From Rutpela maculata (lineage: Eukaryota; Arthropoda; Insecta; Coleoptera; Cerambycidae): DNA of 64,000 nucleotides. Below, in pieces: positions 55,772-64,000 of this stretch (the stretch's first letter is position 1; every line of letters begins with the position of its first letter). Location of the stretch: positions 188,727,729 through 188,791,728 of the forward strand of contig OW386287.2 of assembly GCA_936432065.2 (NCBI GenBank). The letters are read 5' to 3'. The notes below the pieces were generated by a model. The model was not told where the DNA came from. It searched no databases and saw only the letters and a program-made list of their open reading frames with translations. The position numbers were made by a program, and so were the translations under genes.

Positions 55772-55933
55772 AGATTTATTTGTTGCTTGCCACCAAGTTC
55801 TTCGAATATCAACTTTTTCGGAACAGTTACAAAGTTTTTTTCCAAAGCACTTATATTTGTGTTTCCACAACTTTTATAAAATAACTTTTAAATGACATTA
55901 TCTATTATTTGTAAATTACAGCAAATACCTCTA
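55770..55933 (+). repeat. About 165-bp dispersed repeat, copy 2
   Basis: Matches 39631-39801 from ATTTATTTGTTG to CAAATACCTC. It begins exactly at the end of the foldback half copy and ends exactly where the next repeat starts. Confidence 0.7.
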
Positions 55934-56275
55934 GTCCAATCAATGAATGCCCAAAAGGGGATTGTAGAAAACATTTAGGCGGGGAGAATTTTCCTCTTCG
56001 GGGATGTGTTGGGGGTAGTTAGGAGGTAAAAATAGTAAAAGTGCCCGCCCCTAGCCCCGCCGCTTCAGGGGGGAAGGGGGGGTGGAAAGGTTCCTTTTTT
56101 CAATTCTTCGGTTATAACTCGGAAACGATGGGTCGGAAAAATGTAATCTATGCAAAATTAAACATAATTGAATTTTCCACAAGAATGTTTATATTCATTT
56201 TCTTCATATGTGTTATAGTTTATGAGATATTCGCCAGCGAAAATAAAAATATTTATTCCTAACTTTTTCTGCATT
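55934..56275 (+). repeat. Dispersed repeat with GTTAGGAGGTAAA, copy 1
   Basis: TCAATGAATGCCCAAAAGGGG ... TAGTTAGGAGGTAAA ... CCCCCG-type patch ... GCAAAATTAAA(C/G)(A/C)T ... TTCTACAAGAA matches 60588-60860 in order. Non-coding. Confidence 0.6.
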
Positions 56276-57350
56276 GAAGTACTACCTTGAACTAAAAGAT
56301 AATGCATTTATAACTTATATTAAAGTCAGTTATTTTTTATGGGCCCGTGAATAGTTAGAGACGCAAGAAATTAAGAGATAACTATATTATATTGTTATTT
56401 TTATATACTGATATATATCAATAGGCATAAAAAATGGCAACACAGGAGAGTATTTTATATCCCCTTTAAAACCCATTTTGATTTTTTTCTTCCTAGCTTA
56501 TATGGTTTTCGAGCAATTTAATTTTTTCTTTAGGCCGCGTACAATAAATTTCAAATAAACGAAAATTCGCGCGCATTAAAAATACAAATTTTGGAATTTT
56601 TTTTCGATATCGATTTTCTCGAAAACCATGGCATGGCATATACAACAAAATTACAATAGGATTCTTTTTTAGGAAATTAGTCAGGCTTTCTTTTTTATGA
56701 TGAGCAATTTTTTTATACCTTCAATGGTTAACGAGTTATCAGTAAAATAAGGCTCTTTTACCGTGTTGCGGCACCCCCCCCAGAACGGATTTTTGTGGTT
56801 TTATGATGTATAACCGCTCCACTAACAGTTACTGAAGGAAAATCTCAGATAACTTTTTTTACGAGCTTCTGGTGTATTTTTTACTTTACCGACTGGAGTA
56901 AAAATAAATCAGCAATACTTTTTGAACCACGGGGTGGTTTTCACCCATTGGGGATAAGAACAAGTGTCGGGCCCATATGGAAACTGAAGATGATACCATT
57001 TACTGCAACAATAATTACCTATAAAAAATTATCATTTTATGCGTAAGTAATAATTTTAAAGTTACAAAATTTGTTCGAAATTGTCGCTTTCATCAGCTTG
57101 TAAGCAAATTCTCACATCGACGAACCTAAGATTCTGTAATGTGACGCATGATATTCGAATCATCTCTTTCATTATTAGTTGCATCTTGAATCCAATGCAG
57201 TAATTGCTGATGGGTACGCCAGCTGCCGTCACCATAAATAATAATCTAATGGATTAGTATTACGGTATTGCGATTTACCCATGCCCTTAATTTTCGAGTA
57301 GTTTCCATTGATCAGATTTTTGTCCAAATACAATTTTATCTCACATACTA
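56276..57350. other. Intron DNA, nothing coding
   Basis: TATGGTTTTCGAGCAATTT (56500) and CGATTTTCTCGAAAACCATG (56609) form a weak inverted pair, suggesting an old foldback. No gene. Confidence 0.4.
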
Positions 57351-59711
57351 CAATAATCCAGTAACTTTGTCATCATCTAATCGGGTATCTATGCTTTTTT
57401 AATATGTTTTATAGGATTAAAAATTTATGTTGAATCCAAGTTTACGATCACGACAGACCCCCGGGTCTTGGTCAAAAATCCAAAAAACTGTAAGATTTCT
57501 GTTTTTTTTTCAGTTTTTGTTGATTTTAGCACCTAAGGCCTACTTTTTTGGTAAAAACGATTTAGTACGTTTTAAAAGTAGACCAAATTTGCTACAAATT
57601 GGTACTAGAGCGGACTCTGTAGATCAAATATTATCCGAGATACAGCTGTTCAAAGTTTTGCAGATTTTTCATATTTTGACATTTTTAGCGATTTTTCCGT
57701 TTTTTTTTTCAGTAACGGTCAATTGAGGCCTTTTGTCTAGCAATGACCTCAAGCGAGCTCCAAACCTGGTTGTGTGGCATGACTAAAAGCGTACTCGCCC
57801 GATGGATTTTAGGAATGGTGTACTTTCAGAACATATGTAATGAATTTGAAACCTACTGCGACGTTAACAGTGCAACAACCGAGCAACATGCGACTCTCTC
57901 GTATAATCAGAGATGAAGCCGGTACAGAAAAGCTCTGTCGCTGGTTTTCGCAGCATCCATTTCCGAATACAGATTTCATGTCTTTAAGAAGTGGAGTCGT
58001 TGGAGGAAAGAAAAGATGTGAACTGCCATATGGCTCTACAGATTGGAAAAGAAGGAATTTTAAAGATTGTCGGTGAAGACTTCCAAAATGTTAAATTCCA
58101 ACGTCGAAATAACATGGTATCCCTTTTTGCTTCAATGAGATGTGTAAATGTTCGTGACCGAAAAGTGACTGTCCTCTCACATTGTTTCACAGGTTATGAA
58201 TTTTAAAATAGTCAGATGAAGATTTGAAAAGATTTTTTACATACGAACTGTCACCTTTTCCAAAGATGGATGAGATGCAAGGAAAAACTAAATTTGTTGT
58301 AGTAGATGGTGGTCATCTACTTCACAAAGTTGTGTGGCCTCCAAGCTCCTCATTTGGGTCGATAGCTGCCAGGTACCTACATCAAATACCGCATTTCACA
58401 TTATGGTCTAAAAGTAGCTGTAGTTTTAGACGGCTACCCAACAGAGTTAAGGCAAATATATTGCCCGACATCATATTTGACGAAACAACTATTACTCAAA
58501 TTTTACAAGACAAGTTTTTATCTAATGAAAACAACAAAACTCGTTTTATTGACTTATTAAAAATCACACTTGAAAAAGAGGAAATTATTTTAATCCAGGC
58601 AGAAGAAGATGCGGAGAGGCTGATTGTCACCACAGCCATTTCTACGGCTTCTACAAACGATATTGCGATGATCGCTGGTGAAGGTATAGATCTTCTAGTC
58701 ATTCTCACTGTTATCACAAAGAAACACACAATCTTCTTCCAAAAATGTAGGAGAGGAAAAACCGCACATGGCTTATTCAAACGCCTCCTCGAAATGCAAG
58801 TCTCCTGAACTCTTTCTATTTCTGCATGCCTTCAGTGGATGTGACTATACATCGGCACCCTTCGGGCAAGGAAAAATGAAATTACTTGCTATAGTCAATA
58901 TCATTTTTTTAACATTCAAGCCAAAATTTAAATGATTTACGCTTCCAGTTGTTTGCGAGGGCTGCAGGAAAAATTAATTTCAATTTTGCTAGATTGCTGC
59001 ACGAAGTTACTCCCTGCGAACATACCACCAGGTAAAAATAACACTCATAAATATTTACTTCTTTAATATCGCAATTTTTACTATACCTTTCAGGTGCAGA
59101 AGTGGCTGGGTGTGGAAAAGAATCCTGTTGATTGGGGCTGGGTGCGCCGTCCCAAGGCCTCACTTCCAAAATAATGCCCAGGGATACAACACCGCAACAA
59201 CTCTTGCAGTTGATATATGTAGCTGCAAGAGGAGCTGTAGCAATGCGTGTAGTTGCAAGAAATCTAAATCAAAATGTTTGCACGCGTTGTAGTGGTCAGT
59301 CATGCGACAATGCTTCTGATTTAAGTATAAATATACACTCCCCAGACCTCGAAGAAGAATTGTTAAAAATGTCAAAATATGAAAACTTTGCAAAACTTTG
59401 AACAGCTGTATTTCGGATACTATTTGATGTGCAGAGTCCGCTCTGGTACCAATTTGTAGCAAATTTTATCTACTTTTAAAAAATACTAAATTGTTTTTAC
59501 CACAAAAGTAGGCCTTAGGTGCCAAAATCGACAAAATCTGAAAAACGAAAACAAAAATCTCGCAGTTTTTTGGATTTTTGACCAAAACCCGGAGGTCTGC
59601 CGAAGTCGTAAACTTGGATTTAACATTAATTTTTAAACCTTTACAACATATTAACAAAGCATAGATACCTGATTTGACGTCAGGAAGGAAGTATAAAGTT
59701 ACGGTATTATA
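57351..59711 (+). mobile_element. FEN/XPG-nuclease transposon, copy 4
   Basis: TIRs of about 350 bp: left 57351-57690, right about 59370-59711. Paired landmarks: ATAAT(A/C)C(C/A)GTAACTTT at the ends, GGTATCTATGC, AATCCAAGTTTACGA, CCTAAGGCCTACTTTT and GAACAGCTGT. The + strand carries the nuclease gene, whose last codons run into the right TIR. Confidence 0.7.
57743..59401 (+). pseudogene. FEN/XPG-like nuclease of transposon, copy 4 (broken)
   Basis: Starts at ATG 57743. Order: GMVYFQNICNEFETYCDVNS and TEQHATLS, then across frame changes DEAGTEKLCRWFSQHPFPNT, LRSGVVGG, NCHMALQIGKEGILKIVGED, FFTYELSPFPK (58237), FVVVDGGHLLHKVVW (motif I, 58289), AVVLDGYPTELRQ (motif II, about 58415, shifted frame), DIIFDETTI, KFLSNENNKTRFIDLL (58513), AEEDAERLIVTTAIS (motif III, 58600), AGEGIDLLVIL (motif IV, first Asp replaced), then FLHAFSGCDYTSAPFGQGK (58825). 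A probable 62-bp intron (59032-59093) joins EHTYHQ to VQKWLG, followed by DWGW, CSCKRSCSNACSCKK and CTRCSGQSCDNA, ending in the right TIR. Frameshifts and the altered motif IV make it inactive. Confidence 0.7.
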
Positions 59712-60001
59712 ATATTCGAAAAAAATATTTAATATTTTTATAAAAATAAACAAATAAATATAAAAATTTTTAAAACTGGTAATTTAGCACCCCCTATCTT
59801 ATTAATAGTATAATTTAGGACAAATGTTTACTTTATATGAAGTGTTTTATTAATTTCTAGGTTTACGGTGGTTAAAACTAAACCACCCTGTATACTAAGA
59901 TACTGCTTATATTATGGCGACCCTAAATAACAAACTGTAAACAAACGCAAGCTCTTGCTTTTATCCTGCGTTATAATAAAAGAGAATTCTTCTTTTGTTA
60001 G
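59712..60001. other. Intron end with small inverted repeat and acceptor
   Basis: GGTGGTTAAAACTAAACCACC (59868-59888) and ACCACCCTGTATA look like the end of a mariner-type MITE. The intron finishes with TTCTTCTTTTGTTAG at 60001, a good acceptor. Confidence 0.5.
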
Positions 60002-60205
60002 GTAGTGGACTTGGCAGACCGACTATCAGTCGTATTAGGGGAAAAAAAGCAAAAAGCTGATCTGGAAAATGTCAACAATCAACTCAGCTTCGATGAAAAA
60101 CAGATTTTGCAAGGGAACTCTGTTGTCGACAAATCGGATGGTATTGATGCCGAATTTCCCTCAGGTGAAGTTATTGAACGGGAGCTAGAACCCGATGAAG
60201 TGTAA
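60002..60205 (+). CDS. BBS4: BBS4 terminal exon, probable
   Basis: The exon begins GTA GTG GAC directly after the acceptor and continues the frame left by GAG at 9700-9702. It encodes 67 residues and a TAA at 60203-60205. The start VVDLADRLSVVLGEKKQ completes the segment E-(E/M)-V-(V/E)-x-(A)-x-(K/R)-L seen after the last TPR in BBS4. The rest (for example DEKQILQGNSVVD and a Glu-rich end) is a low-complexity acidic tail, as expected for the variable BBS4 C-terminus. An AATAAA lies 77 bases after the stop. Together with 9506-9702 it gives 132 codons of the gene in this window. Confidence 0.7.
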   Translation, partial: VVDLADRLSVVLGEKKQKADLENVNNQLSFDEKQILQGNSVVDKSDGIDAEFPSGEVIERELEPDEV

Positions 60206-60281
60206 TGTATTTTATTGCACTCAATGCACTCTTTGTTTTCCTTTCTGGTGGAATTAAATTTGTTTACTAAATATGTTTAAA

Positions 60282-60287
60282 AATAAA
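60282..60287 (+). terminator. BBS4: Poly-A signal AATAAA of the BBS4-like gene
   Basis: AATAAA 77 bases downstream of the stop codon, the first such signal in the 3' flank. Confidence 0.6.
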
Positions 60288-60587
60288 ACCACCATAATAT
60301 AAAAATGGACCACTGGGTATGTATGTATTATAGTAATTCCAAAGTCAGTTGGAGCGGCATCGAGATTACCGACAGATGAATGTATTAACAGACCATACAC
60401 GGTCAGTAGTAATGTTATTTATTTTGTAGTGTCATTACGTCCAAAAGTCATGCTTCATTATTCCCTATTCCAGTTGTCAACTTACACGATCATTTGAAAT
60501 GATATTATTTGCTTCGTTACTGCTTGAAATGATTATGTCAAAAATAATACAGACACATTATTTGCACGTATTGCTATAATTTAAGCA
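60288..60587. other. 3' flank, nothing recognised
   Basis: AT-rich, no gene. Confidence 0.35.
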
Positions 60588-60860
60588 TTTAGCCCTGTCA
60601 ATGAACGTTCAAAAGGGAAATGTCGAGATCCCAATTTTTGATTTAAGGCTGTATTTGGACTAGTTAGGAGGTAAACCTACCAAAAGCCCCCGAACATAGG
60701 AGGTGCAGGGGGGCACGAAGAAGGTCCCGGTTTTTGGTTTTTCGAAAACGGTTAGCCCTAACCACGCAAAATTAAAGCTAACTAAATTTTCTACAAGAAA
60801 GTTTCTATTAATTTTTTTCGTATCGAACAAGATCGGAAAATTAGGATTAACCTTCCTTAC
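60588..60860 (+). repeat. Dispersed repeat with GTTAGGAGGTAAA, copy 2
   Basis: CTGTCAATGAACGTTCAAAAGGG ... TAGTTAGGAGGTAAA ... GCAGGGGGGCACG ... GCAAAATTAAAGCTAAC ... TTCTACAAGAAAG corresponds to 55934-56275. This copy lies outside the gene, so the family is not confined to the intron. Confidence 0.6.
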
Positions 60861-61146
60861 AGGTAAGTCGATTAATCTCTAAATTATTTAGTATTTTATT
60901 TAATATACGCGAGTCATTTCAGTGTTATTCCATTACTTTTGGTGACGAATGCAAGTAGTAGAAACCTTTCCACTAAAGCGTTTCAGTTGACTTTGGATAT
61001 ACTATAGAATACGTTATTCAAATCTTTCACAAACTTGATTTCCGAGAGTTAATATCTTTCTCTTATTTATAATAAATGTCTTGTTGAAAATAAATGGCTT
61101 ATTGCTTTAATAATAATAAAAATATTGATTTTTTTATTATTATACC
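60861..61146. other. Spacer, nothing recognised
   Basis: AT-rich, no feature. Confidence 0.35.
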
Positions 61147-62560
61147 TACAGGGTGGACCAAATTAGATGGGATTTGGGGTTTTCTCTAAAACTATGGCAC
61201 ATAGACAAAAACCAATATAGGTGTCCTGAGCTCGATTTTCGAGAAACAAAAAATGGCGCAAATCGCCGACTACTGAGCTACAGAGCGTTTTTGGAAAATT
61301 GGCATTTTTGGATGACCTCTATATCTCAATTACCAAATAACGTATCGAGAATCGAGTGACACATTCTTAAGGCACTTTTTCGAGTAGAATCCGTTGCTGA
61401 TATAGACATAACTTGTTTTTTTTAAATGCAACACCCTGTAAATTATTTCATTATTCGATCATAACTTAAATTAGCTATCCAACGATATATTATACCTATG
61501 TCATATTTACCTCTAGAAAATGTGGTTAATTTTCAAAAATTTAATATATTTGTGAGGAGGCCATGGAAAATAATTAACAACAACACTTCTTGTAATATAA
61601 AATAATTTTGCCAAAAATAGAAAAACAAAACTACAATAAATGTTCGAATTGTCTTCCATTGACATTTATGCATATTTATCGCATTTCTAATATTTATTGA
61701 GAAGGCCATGGTTAAAAAAAATGAAATAATCGTAAATGTCAAAAAGTTATTTGTGAGTTAATTGTGAGTAAGCATGGTTTAATTTAGTAATGGTGAATAA
61801 TATGACATGATTAAGTATTTTATGGAATGCGGAGAAGATTCAAATTTAGCTTTCGAGCTTTATTTTAATAGGTAAGTTATAGAGAGCAAAACTTTGTGCC
61901 AAAAGTGCCGCCTAAACAATAATTTTATATATCCAGAAAAGAAACAACCAGACATAAAAATATTCAAAATTTAAAAGAGTTTGGATCATTCGTAAAACTT
62001 CGAGCAAAAATATATAATAAAGCAGGTAGAGAAGCTGTAGAAAATATTGTTTTAGAAACAGTAAGAGAAAATCCTAGTATATCGTCTCGCGAAATACAGG
62101 AAAATTTAGGAACCCCAAAAACAAATGTGTTGCGTTGCTTAAAAAGAAATAAATTCAAATCTTACAAAATTGGGATTAGTCACCATCTATACCCAAACGA
62201 CTTTCAAAGGCGCCTCGATTTTTGCCAGTGGTTTTTGCGTCGATAAATTACTCCCCGGACCCGTTTATATATGAAAAAAACATAAAGAAATCCATAAAAG
62301 GGGTGGTTTTTGACCGTTTCAGGAGGTTGCGGTGGTCAAAAACTTCTCACACCATTTCCATCATGTACAGCACCCTCGAAAACGGGGGGAAGGTAATCTC
62401 GTCTTTGCACGAAATGTTTACACTATTTTTGCCTTCATTACATAGACTATTGGCTATCAAGGGGGCAATTGTAAACTTACTCTATCAGGATTTGAAGGAA
62501 CAATTACATGAACAGGCGAGGCCCATATAAGCAGTGCCGGAATTTTTAATCGTATGTAAT
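61147..62560 (+). mobile_element. Mariner-like element, internally deleted
   Basis: TACAGGGTGGACC at 61147 is a mariner-type terminus. ACACCCTGTA (61431-61440) is its inverse and could close a separate 294-bp MITE. The transposase N-terminal gene follows at 61807. The 3' terminus is not clear. Confidence 0.5.
61807..62246 (+). pseudogene. Mariner-like transposase N-terminal domain, two exons
   Basis: Exon 1 (61807-61871): MIKYFMECGEDSNLAFELYF ending in AG before GTAAGT. Intron 61872-61936 (TATATCCAG acceptor). Exon 2: NRKETTRHKNIQNLKEFGSF, ETVRENPSISSREIQENLG, TPKTNVLRCLKRNKF, SYKIGISHHLYPNDFQRRLD and FCQWFL, stop at 62244-62246. This is the (Y)GxxxxNxxxAxxLYxxRFPxR plus ISSRxIxxxxGxPKxxVxRxLK helix-turn-helix block of IS630-Tc1-mariner transposases. 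It ends where the DDE domain should begin; the deletion removes the catalytic part. The domain itself has no stops, so a DNA-binding-only peptide is conceivable. Confidence 0.75.
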
Positions 62561-62567
62561 ATCACTA

Positions 62568-62785
62568 GTGCTTAAAATTTTATCGAAATTTTTTTCGAAA
62601 GCGTGTTGCCTGGTAATATAAAGAGTGCAAATTGGCAGTTTATTATCTGATTAAATCCCGACCGCTTTAGCGGAAGGGATTTAATCTTTGATAATAAACT
62701 GCCAATTTGCACGAGATATATTAACTAGGGGCAACTTAGCTTGAGAAAAAATTTTTAGATAAAATTTAAAGCACGAGTGGTATTT
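62568..62785. mobile_element. Foldback with a strong central hairpin
   Basis: The core 62627-62713 is nearly perfect: GTGCAAATTGGCAGTTTATT ... TTAAATCCC, loop CCGCTTTAGCGG, then the inverse. The arms extend outward with AGTGCTTAAAATTTTATC and its inverse GATAAAATTTAAAGCACG. Non-coding. Confidence 0.75.
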
Positions 62786-64000
62786 GAGGAGAATATTTAA
62801 CGAATAAATAATTCATTAAGTACATTTTCAATATTATGTTTTCTCATTAATTGCCTTCAGACGTTTTCTTGTCACTTTTTAGAGTTTACTGACCTTTATT
62901 TTCAATTTCCTCATTAATTTGATATACAGAAATATTTCCAAACCGACTCATATTGTCAAAACAGCAAATCTGAAACAAACGCAGTAGAAACAATGGAGAT
63001 TCCCTATATTTTAAAATAATCTAGTGACGTTTCTATGGCAACTAGTAAATAAAACGAGTTGAAACCTTAGATATTATAATATATAGACTGGCTTAACACC
63101 TTTCAGGCGTTTCTGAGGTGCAATATGACGAGGAACGATAGAGAGAGCACTACATCTTTGATCTGCGAGCACTACTTTATTCCCGATGTCTCACCTATTT
63201 ATTACTATACACTCATGGTTCCGAGATTGACATAGAGAGCGCCATCTGGCGCTACCGCTACTAGAATTATATTCCATAATAATTGTTCATTGATTCATAT
63301 TTACGTATTTAATCCTTATTTTTAACTTACGAAGTTTACAAATTATGTTGAGGTTTGCTTCGTTAGGCAGAGTGAATTTTAAATACAACAAATTAAAATA
63401 TTGCACAGCTTTGATTCAACTAGTTACTTTTTGATAGATTACCGTATGTAAGTAGGTACCTAGGTACATTTTTAGTTTGTTTCCAGAGCGAATGTGTTTA
63501 CTTGACATTTATAATAAATGATTTGCTTAACTTTGTAACTACGTTATTGAGCTATTGAAAGCTGTGCTTGACTTGTTCCTGTATTATGAGCTAGGTATAT
63601 TAAGTACAATCTTTGTATATTATTGTTACCTGATTGAAAAGTAGGCAAATTGAAATAGTTACAGATAGGCAAGGGTTATAGCCTATATATTTCAGACAGG
63701 CTTCTCTTTGGAACTGACGATTGTTTACTATATATGTGGTGTGTTTATGTTTGCTAGTACATAATACAATATTACAATTTACAAGGTAAGTTAACAATTA
63801 GTAATAAGCTAGAGAAGATATTTATAGATAAAATTTAAAAGCGTGAGTTGCCCTATTAGCCGAAAATATTTCACGAAACAAAACGTCAAAAAATTTACGC
63901 AGTATTTGCCGCTGCAGCGACATAAAAAATTAGAGCGATAAATTTTGCATGTTGGTACTGTCAAAAGCCGATCTAGCTTGAATTACCACTAATAATGACA
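62786..64000. other. Right-flank DNA, no gene; partial repeat near 63830
   Basis: AGATAAAATTTAAAAGCGTGAGTTG (63826-63850) resembles the right arm of the foldback at 62568-62785. The rest shows no supported gene. Confidence 0.4.

Larger units (their letters stand above)
9703..60001 (+). other. BBS4: About 50.3-kb BBS4 intron filled with transposons
   Basis: Donor GTATTT at 9703 and acceptor TTTTGTTAG ending at 60001 give a phase 0 intron of 50,299 bases. The two exons join into a continuous TPR-tail reading frame. Everything between is transposon-derived or unrecognised, with no other cellular exon seen. If the BBS4 assignment is right, this is its last intron. Confidence 0.65.

Overview
The window looks like AT-rich insect (at least arthropod) nuclear DNA. 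Support comes from two spliced exons of one cellular gene, arthropod-type transposons (mariner-like, pogo, hAT MITEs, a LINE with RNase H), and a TATA-plus-TCAGT initiator in an LTR. I see no bacterial operons, rRNA genes or CRISPR arrays.

The only cellular gene I can support is a probable BBS4 orthologue on the + strand. One internal exon (9506-9702) carries a TPR unit and the terminal exon (60002-60205) carries the stop codon. Both splice junctions are phase 0 and the join reads through, so about 50.3 kb between them is a single intron (9703-60001). Upstream exons are not visible and probably lie outside the window.

That intron and both flanks are filled with nested mobile DNA. Left flank (1-9505): the end of an env-bearing LTR element, PIF/Harbinger-like fragments, and two copies of a repeat with short terminal inverted repeats (TIRs) that also contains RNA polymerase III A and B boxes. 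Intron: four decayed transposons (10364-12574, 22525-26130, 35430-37885, 57351-59711), each with long TIRs around a gene for a FEN1/XPG-like nuclease; a 5.7 kb palindrome (13200-18892); several foldback MITEs; hAT MITEs with readable 8-bp target duplications; a LINE 3' fragment; a mariner-like element with three other elements nested in it (43098-46723); a transposon of unassigned superfamily with an 8-bp duplication (47729-50033); and a nearly intact pogo element with a C-terminal PHD-like finger (50278-53434). Right flank (60206-64000): another mariner-like transposase fragment with an intact intron, and foldback hairpins.

The best candidate for an under-described system is the FEN/XPG-nuclease transposon group. 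Four separate insertions share one protein architecture, including all core FEN motifs and the GCD(T)TS...GKGK segment that resembles the FEN helix-3-turn-helix, while their TIRs look unrelated by eye. This may belong near the Academ superfamily, which is reported to encode XPG-like nucleases; that placement is inference. All assignments come from reading the sequence, with no database searches.
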